Shown: in pieces, positions 1 to 11,550 of the stretch | Numbering within the stretch: the stretch's first letter is position 1 | Layout of the letters: every line of letters starts with the position of its first letter | Assembly: GCA_029204225.1 (NCBI GenBank) | Contig: CM055107.1 | Span: 23,206,678-23,270,677 of the forward strand | DNA: 64,000 nucleotides | From: Diphasiastrum complanatum | Lineage: Eukaryota > Streptophyta > Lycopodiopsida > Lycopodiales > Lycopodiaceae | Reading direction: 5' to 3' | The notes under the pieces: model-generated | The model's database searches: none | The model's input: only the letters and a program-made list of their open reading frames with translations | What the model was told of the DNA's origin: nothing | Made by a program: the position numbers and the translations under genes

Positions 1-1660
1 GATCCAGGAGGCCAAGCATTCAGACAATCAACCCTTGGTCGATCAAATATTTATCCCATGTAGAGCCAATGCAGACAATATACTTCCATAAAATATAAGC
101 TGTATAGTATTTCTGAGTTTTAGGGTATATACCTTTTACAAACTGATATCAAACCTTATAAGTTTCTGAGTACAACTTATACCTTATTGTATAGTATAAG
201 TTGTATACCCATGCAGAGCCAATGCAGACAATATACTTCCGTTTGATGAAATGGAAAACATTTTTTGATATGATCACGTTGAGAATATAATTTCTACAGC
301 AAGACAATGTATGTTGGGAACTTTATTAGTTGGAATATTATAGAGCTCCACAGCCCCTTAAAGAAATTGGGTCTTTAGAAATAAACTTAATGTTATTTAT
401 GAAGATAACGTATCTTAGGTTATAGTGTTTCAAGAAATGGAACTGCATATTTTCATATTTATTCTACTGATAGGTTCCTCAAAGGCTCTTGAAACCATGT
501 CGTATCTACAATAAACAATAGTGGAGCTGGTCTTATGCTAGTCATTCTCTTACTATAAATGATATTTTGATCCTTCAAGCAGATTTGTTGAAGTCATAGT
601 TGAGTCGGCTTTTATTTTGCCATTGCTACATTATTGCTTGCCCATGGGAGCAGATCTTCTATTTAACTTCAATTTAGATAACTCTATCCTTCGATGGTTA
701 TAAGCATTATACACTAGTAGAGGAATTATTTGATACTATAAAAAGGCCTTTTACAAACTGATATCAAACCTTATACAAACTGATATCGGACACTAAAACT
801 CAAAAATACTATACAACTTATATTTCACAGCAATTTAAAAAAGCTTATGCAAACTCATCATGATATGGGCCACATACAGCAGCTATTTCCAGTCTCTAGT
901 CTCGATTTGTTGCATAGTTACACCATCGATCAAGCTTATTTCCTTGTGGTTTGAAAATTTTTTGCCTGGCAGCCCTCCATCTTAATGATGGAGGGTTGCC
1001 AAGGCAAAACAATTTTGTCTGGCAGCATTGCTAGTCGGCGAGCAATGTTGTAGGCAAAAAAAATTTGCCTGGCAATCCTCCATGGAAATGAGGCAATGCT
1101 ACCAGGCCAAAATTTTCCATCTGTTGCGATGGCTGGATGCTAACTGCAAATGAGGAGAAGATCTAACATGTTTGCAAACGCTCTTCCATATTGAAGCTAA
1201 TCCTCTGTCGCTCCTCCTCCCAATAGAAGCTCCTCCTTCATCGCTCTTGAAAAGCGCATTTTCTTTCACCAAGAAGAACATAAAGTGCTTTCATGAAGAA
1301 GAAGAAGTGCTAAAACCTCAAAACCCTAAAACCTAATCACCAATGAGCCCGTAAAACCTTGCGCATAGTTTGAATGTGATAGTAAAAAAAAAAAAAGCCC
1401 ATTCGGTTGAAAGGTAACGGTGCACCTCATATTCCAAGTATAACTGTACAGTCCAACGTATGTTCAAGATTTAAATGGGGTCATTAATGGTTTGTGCGTT
1501 GGGCTCAAGAAATGCAATATAGATATTCTTAGTTTCGTTCTCCCATTAATCGTTATAATTGATCTTCTATTTCTCAATATATCCAAGAATTGGACTAAAT
1601 CGTTAACTTAACAAAGGGAGGACACCTCTAGTGAGGATGAGAGTACTGCTCACATCACAA
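1..1660. repeat. AT-rich gene-free stretch with a MITE-sized inverted repeat
   Basis: I see no gene here. Positions 93-123 and 793-823 are inverted copies of each other, with 2 mismatches in 31 bases, and bound a segment of about 730 bp. Inside, a direct repeat (around 130-160 and 747-775, containing ACTGATATCAAACCTTATA) is present twice. A second direct repeat, GAGCCAATGCAGACAATATA, lies at about 63-83 and 216-236. The size and terminal inverted arms resemble a non-autonomous DNA transposon, but I could not identify a target-site duplication. Confidence 0.4.
961..1114. repeat. Three consecutive short foldback hairpins
   Basis: Three inverted repeats follow one another: 961-1008, 1013-1058 and about 1061-1114. 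Each starts with a version of TTTGCCTGGCA and ends with its reverse complement. The first has nearly complete arms around a TTAA loop, with CCCTCCATC facing GATGGAGGG. The second pairs CAGCATTGCT with AGCAATGTTG. The third is weaker. The shared termini suggest amplification of one small foldback unit. Confidence 0.55.
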
Positions 1661-1666
1661 AGATGA

Positions 1667-4076
1667 ATGTGGGTGAAAATCATGTTCGGCCAGCCTGCAC
1701 TATCAATTTTACAACTGTTCCAAAATTTGCATGTGTCAAGCAAGCTGCGAAAAATCGTCGAGCATTGTGGAGGTCCTAAAGCAGTGAACGAAATGCCCAA
1801 ACAATACAATGGAGATCAAATGTTTGAGTTTCTGTCGTCTCACATGACAGGCATGGAGGGCATGCAAAGGGCATTTGATTGTCACAACTAAAATCACTAC
1901 ACAACTTCCACAATGCAGGAATTCCCAAGGGTGGTTCGCTTATCGACATGTGGTGGTGCATTTGAGTGTCGCAATATCAATTGTAGTTATTTAATGTCAT
2001 TTGGGAAGAACAATTCCAAACACTTTTTTGGAAGATTGATGACAAGGTGTCCAATAGGACTCGTTCCACATGATGTTTGTAGCATGAAGTGTCAACACTA
2101 TAGTGTGAGACATTGTGCAGCTAAGATTTATTACTGTATTCTAAACGACACGAGATATACTAGAATGGCCATACATTTGGGTTTCCATAATCATAAGTTC
2201 GGAATTGGAGATTCATATGTCAACACTATGAGTGTGATGGTGTGCTTTGTTTTGCAGAAACCACTCCATGCAAACTATTGCAATATGTGATATGAAGGTT
2301 GAAGATGTTCAAGCACAAGTGTTATTTTGGGAGTTGTTGAATTGTGTTATGTCTAATCATTTGTGTGATCCAGTCACATTTCGAGGGTTTATGGTAGATA
2401 AGGCACAAGCAAACTGGAATGTTGTGCGCATTGTTTATATAAAGGATGCTGACACACCGATGATTGGAAGAAAAAGATTGTTTTTGTTTCATTTTATGGA
2501 TAGTGTGACTAAGCACACTACAAAGTACAAAAAACAACTGTCTAGAGACAATCATATCACCTCATGCTTGCAGTGGCAAAATGCAAGGGATCGTGATGCT
2601 GCAGACGAGATATACAATAAAATAACTGCATGGTGGAAAATGGGTAATGCATACGAGAACTATTTGAACGAATTGGAAAGCTGGCTAGCATGGTGGAAAA
2701 ATTGAATCCATAGATGGGAAAAATTTGTTGTTATGGTAAGTTGTGTTTTTCTGTGTAATTTGCTGCATTAGATTTGGTTTTTTTCAAATGGATATAATCA
2801 ACAAGTCTGTGTGCCACAGATGATGGATCATAGTGATCAGGCAGAGGTGCCAACGACAAATCTGTCCGAGGTGGTCCATAGTGTTTGGCAAAAAGTGACA
2901 AAGAGTGGACAACTACAATTCTAAACTGACAATTTTTAATTGGTCAAGGTCCCACCTTCCAAAATCTATTGGAGAAAGTGCGCTTAGGAAATAGAGTTTC
3001 AATTGTTGGTTCTTCATTCTCTGAAAGAGTTAATGAATTTGTTGAGCATATTGATTTGGCCAGACAAGACCAAGATGTTAATGAACCAATTCAGACTGTC
3101 AGACGCAAGAGGCCAGCACAACAATGGAATGTTGATACTAAGAACGTGTCTCATCGTTTAGATATAGAATACGTGCAAAGGGTGTCTGCAAAGAATAAAT
3201 TCAGTCTTCCACGTTCCAATCAACCAGGAACATCAAATATACCACACGACATGACTGGCCGAGCTAATAACGACAGCTGAACAATAGTTGATGGGCTATT
3301 CGATGTCTAAGAACTGGTAGCCAAATCAAATGTCAAGGTATGAAGGCTGCTAGCAGAGGACATTGCAACAAGATGATCAAATCAAGGGTTGCACTTGGTT
3401 TTTCTCGAACAAGAAAACATCAAAATGGATACACAAATCAATTCATGTGGTTTTGTGCGATGGATATAACTTGTACCTGGAAAGTCAATCCTAATGTCAC
3501 CCTCCAATGAACAATGGTATTTGGTATGTGCAAGGTACAAACCTGATGCAATCTGAAGTGGATGAATTGAACAAAGGGGGATACATGTTGGAGACAACCA
3601 GTTCATGTTCCAAAAATGTTTCATAGCAGAAAAACACAATTGAAGACCCTGGAGTTCCCTCCAATGTGGGGATTGCCAAATCTAGCATGGACTTCACTAC
3701 CAATGGGACATCAAAACGTCGTGTGTCAAAATTTGCTAAAGATAGAATGGAAAGGGGACTGTCATTGAAAGGGCAGGTACGAGAGATAATCAAGGTCCCT
3801 TCGGAACATAAGGAGTTATATATCATTGAAAGTTTTGATAGTAGTCAAACAGGAGCAATCGATCATGTCACAATTGCTAATGAGCCATCATGCATGTGCA
3901 AAGATTTCTCCAGAAACATGTCCATGAAAAAGTACATACCTTGCAAGCATATGTATTTTGTGTACTTGCATGTCAAGGGGCTGGATGTGAATGAAAATAT
4001 GTTCGTACACCAGCTCGTCATTAGCTTGCAAGATCTTTTTCATGTATTTGCTTTGCCCTCAAAGGTTTTGTCTTAG
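1667..4076 (+). pseudogene. Decayed MULE (Mutator-like) transposase gene
   Basis: Conceptual translations in several plus-strand frames read as one broken transposase. At 1913-2290 there is a Cys/His-rich FLYWCH/GCM-like DNA-binding region ending LGFHNHKFG. At 2247-2705 a block resembles the MULE transposase domain (FRGFMVDKAQANWNVVR, then LFLFHFMDSVTKHT). At 2820-3280 is a linker. At 3666-4076 is a C-terminal SWIM zinc finger: CMC, then PCKH (CxC...CxH). Stops and frame changes at about 1890, 2290, 2705, 2920, 3280 and 3630 make it non-functional unless unrecognised introns are present. The order DNA-binding region, transposase, SWIM is standard for plant MULEs. Element ends were not found. 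Confidence 0.7.
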
Positions 4077-5908
4077 ATATAGGCAAAACTAGCTGATCCA
4101 AGATCAATTGTTATTTTTTGCGTTTTTCGTTCAATCTGAAATGGTAGTTATTCTGAGATTATATGTCCAATTGACATATTGAAGAGAATTCTCCAGAGAG
4201 CATGGTTACAAATGTGATTGTGGGTATTTGTATATTGTTTTTCTAGTATTGTATTCTTATCCTTTGTTATTCTTTGATAATAGCTATCTAAAAATCCAAG
4301 GAAACAAAACTCGCATAACTCGCAAATATCTACTCGCAATTTGCCAGGCCCCACATGTATAATGCAATGGTATTTCAAATAAAATAGGTATGAACCTCAA
4401 AAAATTTCCTATGTATTTTGAGGTAACCTTAATTGGAAGAATATGACAGTTGTAGCAACTTCACACTTCAAAGGAACCTTACATACTGTAAGGTTCCTCT
4501 TAAAAAGTTGTTTTACCAGAGGTAAAAATGAGAGATGTTTTTACCAATAGTAAAAAGTTATTACCTAATGTAAAAATATTTTCACTTACTGTAACCAAAA
4601 AATACTACCTTATGTAAGAAAATTTTACTTACTGTAAAAAAGAACTATTGTAAAAAAATCAGTAAATTCTGCAAAAACAGTTGTAAAAAATCTAACTTGA
4701 AAACTGAAAATTTCAGAAAACTTTCTGTAAAAACTGAATTCTATAAAAAATTTCAAAAGACTAAAATTTTTTTACATGCTTTACGTGAGGAAAGGCCCTC
4801 GGGCGAGGGGCCTTCCCCTATACTTATATACATATATTCATGTTATAATGAACTTTCAAATTTTTAAACTAGCATGACATTTGACTTTTTAAACTTACCT
4901 TTTGAATGGAAGGGCAATTTTTAGGTTAGCCATTCATATGACATGCTTTTGAAATTTTCAACTTTCTTCTAACGGCAAACTAGCATTTCACATGCATTGA
5001 AGATTTCAAATGTCAATCTTGAAAGTATCTTGGAAGGAGTCGGGCACAGGCCATTCTGATTTCCAAAAAAATTTGGGCGAGGCCCGGAGGGGCCGAGCCT
5101 AAATTTTTTGGAAAGCCGAACCAGGCAAAATGGCCGCCCGGCTCATTCCATTGAGTAATGGAGTCTTTCACATTTCCACATGCCATTTCGGTTTTTGTGG
5201 ACCAATCAAAAACTGCCAGGTGGCAGTCACACGGACTGACGCATGTCTGAAATGGGCTTCAAAATTTTCAAATTTTAAAAAATAAAATCCAGTGACATTT
5301 TATGCCTTTCAAAGAGCCCAAAAACGGGGAAAGAATCCATTACTTTGTGTGAAAATACCCTAAGTTGCAAATAGACATGCCCTAAAAGTGTGTCTCAAAA
5401 TAGCCCAAGTTGCAGAAAGACATGCCAGGCCCAGCTGGAGCCGCGATGGTCCCGTAGGGACCTTTTTACGATGAGGAAAGGAGAACGAGAGGCCTTGTAT
5501 GTTACTGGCACACCAAGATTTTAGGCTCAACGCCGTTGGATACTGTCAGTACCGTCCAGATTAGTCCACGTGTCAACCAGGGACCACACATTTCTTTCTA
5601 TGGCATTTGCTGAGGGTTGAACCGTTGGATCCTCCCAAGGGCATTCAGATCTGCCCACGTGTAGTCCCTCTACTTCATGCAATATACACGTGGCTAGTAT
5701 CCAAGTGGGCGCCGTGCTATTAACGATGAAATGCGATGCGATCTGAGGGAGGGGAGCAGTCGCAGCAAGGCGCTTTTTGAGTGGTCCACGTGGATGTATG
5801 TAATTGGCCATGCATCTTTTATGGTGTCAATACGCTAGGGTTAGGGTTTTGGCAGTTAGGGCTTCGGGTTGGGATGAGGGAAAGTATTGATTACAGTGAT
5901 ATGGGGAA

Positions 5909-5911
<3 letters not shown>
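4077..5911. other. Intergenic stretch with a long hairpin and TACTGTAAAA-type short repeats
   Basis: No gene is supported. From about 4485 to 4770 the sequence is built from variations of TTACTGTAAAAA. A strong foldback lies at 5037-5144, listed separately. The last few hundred bases before 5912 are the likely promoter and 5' leader region of the downstream glycosyltransferase gene. Confidence 0.5.
5037..5144. repeat. Long imperfect hairpin
   Basis: The inner arms run from TTTCCAAAAAAATTTGGGC to its near reverse complement ending AAATTTTTTGGAAA, around a short GGA loop. Outer arms continue the pairing (GAGTCGGGC...GGCCATT opposite AATGGCCGCCCGGCTC). The total fold is about 108 nt with few mismatches, comparable to a small foldback transposon or a pre-miRNA-sized stem. 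Confidence 0.55.

Positions 5912-5941
<30 letters not shown>
5912..5941. repeat. (GA)n microsatellite in the 5' leader region of the DUF604 gene
   Basis: About 15 uninterrupted GA units end just before an upstream ATG. GA/CT tracts near transcription starts are common in plant promoters and leaders. A regulatory role here is inference. Confidence 0.8.
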
Positions 5942-5945
<4 letters not shown>

Positions 5946-6041
5946 GGATCGTAGCGCTTGTGCTTTGGAGAAGATAAAGAGAGATAGATAGATCATAGAA
6001 TGGAAGGAGTTAGGAGGAGCGAGGAGGCTACACCATGCTAA
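5941..6041 (+). promoter_or_regulatory. Two upstream ORFs before the DUF604 start codon
   Basis: An ATG at 5941 opens a 16-codon reading frame ending in TAG at 5989-5991. A second ATG at 6000 opens a 13-codon frame whose TAA stop (6039-6041) overlaps the main ATG at 6035. If the transcript starts upstream of 5941, both would lie in its leader and could lower translation of the main frame. The transcript start is not known. Confidence 0.45.
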
Positions 6042-7935
6042 GCTACCACGGAAGATCATCGGCGAGTGGGAGGAGACTGTTCTACTGCTTGTGCGGCAGC
6101 AGGGGGGTGGGGAGCAAGGAGGTTAAGGCTGTGCTGCTCGCCTCGCTGCTTCTGCTCACGCTCACAGCTGCCTGGCTTTGGCTCGTCTTCTCTGTTAACA
6201 CCTGCTGTTTTCACCTGCATCATCAGAGCGTGGATGCGCTCGACGGGTTATCTCCGCCTCGCACCTTCAACTGGTCTGTCAATGGCGGATCGCCGTTTTC
6301 CATCACCTCCTCTGCATGGCCGCAGGTGAACACCAGCAGCGGCAATCTGCGTTTGCGGAATCTGGTGTTCGGAGTGGCAGGCACGGTGCAGTTCTGGCCG
6401 AAGCGCAAGGAATTCATCAAATTATGGTGGAGGCCTGGACAAATGCGAGGATTTGTTTGGCTTGATGAACCTGCCCAGCAGGAAGCAGGTTTACCCTTGG
6501 TTATGGTTTCTGAGGATACCTCTAGGTTCAGGTATACCAATGTTATTGGACAGCCCGCAGGAATCAGGATCTCACGTATTGTACTGGAGACGTTTAGGCT
6601 CCATTTACCAGATGTGAGCTGGTTTGTGCTGTGTGATGATGACACAATCTTCTCAGTGGACAATCTGGTCAGAGTTCTAAGCAAATACGATCCATCGCAA
6701 TTCTATTACATTGGTAGCACGTCAGAAAGCCATCGACAGAATTTGGCGTTTAGCTTTAGAATGGCTTATGGCGGAGGTGGCTTTGCGATCAGTTATGCTT
6801 TAGCGGAAGCTTTAGTAGAAATGCAGGATAATTGTTTGGAGCGTTACCCGGAATTGTCTGGTAGCGATGACCGTTTGCATGCCTGCATATCTGAACTCGG
6901 TGTACCTCTTACACGGGAACCCGGCTTTCATCAGGTGAATTGAGATCCTTACTCTTTAATTTTGGAGATCTACTCTTTTTTTTCAGTCAACCTTCAGATC
7001 CAAGATTATGCACTTTTGTATTTCGGACACTGATTTAAATTGGATCATGTGGCAGTGTGATATCTTTGGCAATGCATTGGGGTTGCTAGCCACACACCCT
7101 GTCACACCTTTTGTCTCGTTGCATCACGTGGAGGTTATGGATCCATTGATTCCAGGAATGAGTTCTCATGATGGTTTAAGACTTCTTACAAAGGCCATGC
7201 ACACAGAACCAGGAAGCTTCTTGCAGCAATCCATTTGCTATGATCATAAGCAAGGCCTATCCTTTTCTATTTCCACAGGATTTGTTGTCCAAGTTTTTCC
7301 CGAAATATTGTTTCCAAGTCAACTCGAGAGGGCTGAAATCACATTTAGGGCTTGGAATAGAGGGAACGGTCCTGGCGAATTTGATCTGGATACAAGGAAG
7401 CCTAAATCAGTCTGTAAACAACCATATTTGTTTTATCTTGATGATATTCAGAGTATGGAAGAGAGCTCCTCAGTTGTAAGCATTTACAAACGGGATGTGC
7501 TCACTGACGAACGCAAAAAGTATTGCTGGTCTCGGCCATTTCCCCCAAACCGAGTCCATAGAATACAAGTCCAAAGTAAACCTTTGAACATGAATTGGTA
7601 CATGGTAAGAGCTGAATCCCCTTTGATCAACTAAAGCCTAACTAGTTACACCACATATAAATTTATAGGTCTTGCTTTATTCTATCTCAGAGAACTTTGG
7701 TGCTCTGATTGGTTATATTATTTATGATGCCACCATTATTCAAGGCCTGTTTTACTTGGTAGATATAGGTGTGAAATCTACTTTAATATGCACTATGCAT
7801 TAAGTGGCAGGTTTCTGAAAATTCTTGTATTTATAGGTACCAAGGAGGCAATGCTGTAAAGCAGGAAGCATCAAGGATGAAACTTTGAATTTATTCATTG
7901 GATCCTGCCTGTCGAAGGAAATTCTCGTTCGCTGA
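6035..7935 (+). CDS. DUF604 fringe-like glycosyltransferase, type II membrane protein (3 exons)
   Basis: The model is exons 6035-6934, 7056-7604 and 7837-7935, joined by two phase-0 GT-AG introns, giving 515 aa, a typical length for plant DUF604 proteins. Residues about 30-54 form one hydrophobic signal-anchor (LLLLTLTAAWLWL), fitting a Golgi type II protein. The catalytic DxD region is WFVLCDDDTIF, followed by YIGSTSES and the glycine-rich YGGGGFAISYALAEAL block. Exon 2 opens with the conserved GLLATHP...PFVSLHH stretch and includes VVQVFPEIL. Exon 3 encodes the conserved C-terminal PRRQCC motif. The acceptor at 7055 is chosen because it restores the family consensus GFHQ-CDIFG; an acceptor at 6986 would insert unrelated residues. 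The family is related to fringe/beta-1,3-glycosyltransferases; donor and acceptor sugars are not inferable here. No disabling change is seen. Two upstream ORFs and a GA tract precede it. Confidence 0.92.
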
Positions 7936-9150
7936 TATTTGATGATTTAATAACCTTCCAGCTACCTTTTGGCGGTACTGAACTAGTCGTAAGTCCATAG
8001 CTGGGATTTCATATATCGTCGCAGCATGCGTGTATGTGCAGATCTTCCTTCCAATTCATGTTCCAGGAGATAGCCCTTCATATTTGAGCCCTCAACCATT
8101 ATTTTGCAACTGAACTATAATCTTGCTGATTCAATTTGAGATAGATCTTTGCAAGTTTTGTAAGGAGTACACATGGATGGTGATCCGAGTCTTAACATTG
8201 TAATGCTTAGAGTTAGAGAAAAACAAAATTCTTTGTCTCCCTTATTAAGGGAGCAAAACGGACTTATTCAGTCCATATTCATAGACCTGATGGAAGATCC
8301 AGGTCATGCAATTTATGCTTATTTTTGCGAAAAATGCTTTACTCCCTGATGTAAAGTACAAAGATGCTTTCAAAGACACAGAAATATGCTTCTACGGTTA
8401 TACTTTTTGAGACCAGAGTAACTTTTTGCCTAGTACGTTCTGGTGTGAATGAGTGATACAGTGACTTTCTAAAATTGATTGCTAATATGTTCCCGTGTGA
8501 ACGAATGCTATGATGATTTTAAATTCATGTTTCCGTTGATGTTTTTAGAGCTTGCTTTCTTTTTATTAGTAGTTCATTTATAACAGGATGAAATTTCACT
8601 CTAGTCCAAAATTGTGGTTGATAATTTATATTCTTTCCTAAACCCAATCTTAATGTTGTGTAACAGAAGTTATGTTTACCTTCTGTAAGTAGCTTCAATG
8701 TCTTGCTCTCACCCAACCCAGATGATGTATGAAGTCTATTTATTGACTCAAAAATTTGATTCGTACAGTTGTTTAGATTTGAGAGCATGTTCCGGGAGCA
8801 GTATCATGCATGCGCTGAAAAACTGGTTGCACTACCTACTGGCCTCCTTTTCTAGTTGGTTATCTGATAGATGACTTAAATGTGTGCAACTATGCACTAT
8901 TGACCATTCTAACAACCAACTCAGACCACTAGTTTGAAGTGGTCATCCATCATCTATTTACCCTATGTATCGACAACAATTGGTGTGTGACTCATAGGTC
9001 CACATATGCACCATAACTCCCACATGACCAATACATTGAAAAATCATTTATGGTGTGAGATGACTTATGAAATAGATCCCTACTGAATCATGGCCGACTG
9101 ATCATCTGATTTTTGGAGGTCTACAAAGTTCAAAATATGCTAGGATCTTC
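7936..9150. other. 3' flank of the DUF604 gene and gene-free sequence
   Basis: The first few hundred bases probably hold the 3' UTR of the upstream gene, but I could not place a definite polyadenylation site. No coding reading or clear repeat is supported in the rest. Confidence 0.5.
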
Positions 9151-11000
9151 TTGACAATGCAACACGTTGATGACGAGTCTTTCAAAGCACAAGTCCAAAA
9201 ATCCTTTTTAACAATATGTTCGTGCAATTTCTTGTTTTGTGCATTTTCTTCAAGTCCTCATTGGACCAAGGCAATCTAGTCCCGGTGAGTATCTCCCTCA
9301 TCACCCACATTGGAATCCACCATCACAACTGAAGGTAACTTATCTATGGTTAGCCTTGACTTAGCCAAGCCCTTCTGTAGTGGTACTTCAGCACATTGTA
9401 GCACTTGATCAGCTAACTTCTCAGACTCCTTCCTTCTGATGAAGCTCTTCATGTCTGCTTTGCACTAGTAAATATCAGCTTGGTTCATGGCAAACTTCAA
9501 TTCGGTCCTTCAGTTCTTAAAAACTAGCACGGAATGATGGTTTGCCATTATGATATTGTACTCAGTACCCAAATCGAAGAAACTGTTAGTCAACACTTGT
9601 GAATCCAAAAGATCTGCTACTCAAGAAACTAATTGCTGTAAACTTAAAATTGTCGCAACTCTTGCTAATATCGTATCCAGATTAATATGTGTTTTTGTGA
9701 TGGCTTTGAACTCCCCAGTCCTTGCTTTAAAAGTCTGAGTTTTGCAGCAATGGAATCAATTGAAAAATTATTGGGACCATGCATTCCAAAAAATATAGGA
9801 AAATATTGCTTCTGCCCTGTCGAGAGCCTCTTTTCCTTTTGCTTGCTTTCCTCCATTCTTCCGCTGATTGACAAAATAGTACGATGCCTTGCATCATATG
9901 ACTATATGGCTAAACCAATTTGCCACCTCCTAAAAGCATTGCCTCGTGTGCTTCATGTCCACATGCATGCTTCTTTCCCAATAGTTTGCTTGTATGGTCT
10001 CATTCTGCCCCTTCTTGAATAGGAAGAGCATCCACGCAGAGCAAGAAAAGGAGGACCACCAGTTCCAGCGGATGCCACAACTCCAATTCCAACAATAGGC
10101 CACGTGTAGGTTATCTTCCATTTGCTCCAGCTCGGATCTTATCAAAACACTAGTTTGAAGTCGTTGTATGATAGCTCATGATGCTCGCGAATTTTTCTTC
10201 CCAATCCCTCTAGACAATTAGCAAGTTCAGCTTCCCTAGCTCTCTCGAGTATCTCCTCTACCACAAAACTCGCATTGGCGTCTTTTCCAGTCTTCTCAAG
10301 CTTAGCAGTGTCGAACAAACAGATTGAAGGATTTAAATAGGCCTGAAGCCTTGTTTCAAATCACTCAATGTGATTTTTGAACAACAACCCGGTGATAAAA
10401 CAGAATCAAATAACGTGATCCAAAGAGTCAAATTGATAACCGTAGCCACAGCTGCAGCAACCATGGCTTCTTCTTGGAAATCTACCATAGCTCCCGCTCT
10501 GCTTCTCATCACATTATTTCCCCTCCCTTCTGTTGTCTGTAATACTGTCCGTTTCCTTGTTTCTTTCATCCATATTTTCTCCAGGACCATGTCCACCAAC
10601 TCACTCTCGCCTTTCTCGTCCTTAACCGCAAAGATGTTCGATGTTATTTTCATCAAGCTGTCTAGCTCGCCCTTGTTCTACTGCGCAAGGATCTCACATA
10701 GCTCTTGGTTTGTCAGCCTTCCAATAGACCTAAGCACATCACATGCTTCCGCAATAAGCTCCATATCCTACTCCATCATGTAGTGTTACCAGCGTCGCCA
10801 TCTCTAACATACGTTATGCAGAGGCCATCATCAACCTGTACCGAACATTCTGGACAATCTTTTCAATGTAATTATACCCCCCTTTCTAGTTCCATTAGGC
10901 ATCAAAGATGAGCCATTTCAATCACCCTCCTCACCACCTAAGGTTCCCATATACCCAGATAGAGAAATCCTTTTTTCTTCAAAGCAGTAGCGGGATATAC
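9150..11000 (-). pseudogene. Broken protein-coding gene of unrecognised family
   Basis: The minus strand carries a chain of coding-like segments across about 1.8 kb, interrupted by stops and frame changes. In order on that strand: about 10760-10680 (CDVLRSIGRLTNQELCEIL); 10656-10340 with a hydrophobic stretch AAAVATVINLTLWITLF, then a cysteine pair and SKITLSDLKQGFR; 10345-10155 with EEILERAREAELANCLEGLG; 9870-9665; and about 9560-9290 with ADMKSFIRRKESEKLADQVL. The pieces read as one protein of several hundred residues, with a possible membrane segment in the first half and helical charged stretches later. I do not recognise the family. It is the relic of a host gene or of cargo inside a transposon; the reading frame is lost in at least four places. 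Confidence 0.4.
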
Positions 11001-11267
11001 AACTCTTTCTCTCCATCGATAACGCAATTTCCAATTTCATATACAGCAGTAATGTGGCACTGATTTGATCCGCAGTAGCGCCGGCCTTGACCAGAATGGT
11101 TATTGCTCTCGACCTCTGGTCGGCAGCACAAATTCCTTGGGATCGCAAAACCCTCGCAGTGGCAAATTCCCTTCCTGCTTTGCACGCTCCACGGTTTCAT
11201 CAGATGGGGCTCTAGAGCACGCCCCACACGAGGGAGGGGTTTGGGGGCTCTCATATTGCGAGCACGG

Positions 11268-11550
11268 TTCGGAACCCCTTTGGCCCCGGTGCCCTCCTGA
11301 CCACATCATCTTTTTTTTTTTTTGCTTTTTTAAACTGGCTGCCCGGACGCCACGTGTCCAGGCAACGAATTTTAATCTCATAAGCAATTTTGCAAGGGAA
11401 CTGGGAGAGGATATATAGAGAAACCTACCTATTCTGTTGCATGTGTGTGTGTGAGCCTTGTGCCCATTGCAGGCTGCCCGGGACTCCCTGCCCGGCGCCA
11501 CCCTGCTGCTCAGGATCGTGCCTCGGCGCCGCCCACTAGAAATCACCCGT
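11268..11550 (+). repeat. GC-rich repeat fragment 'C' with a TATA-like core, plus orientation
   Basis: This segment is related to the reverse complement of about 16290-16450. Both carry GCGAGCACGG, CTTTGGCCCCGGTGCCCTCC, an A/T run, then CGCCACGTGTCC-like sequence and a TATA-type box (GAGGATATATAGAG here; GGGATATATTGAC in the partner). It resembles a promoter-bearing transposon end. It stops where the truncated family A LTR begins. Confidence 0.5.

Noticed and set aside
6223-6684. 153-codon minus frame within the DUF604 gene
   Set aside because: Antisense to exon 1, which is clearly the real coding strand by conserved DDD and glycine-rich motifs.
7008-7055. Upstream part of the second DUF604 frame as coding sequence
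   Set aside because: The residues before CDIFG do not fit the family, and an AG at 7054-7055 gives a clean phase-0 acceptor. Treated as intron.
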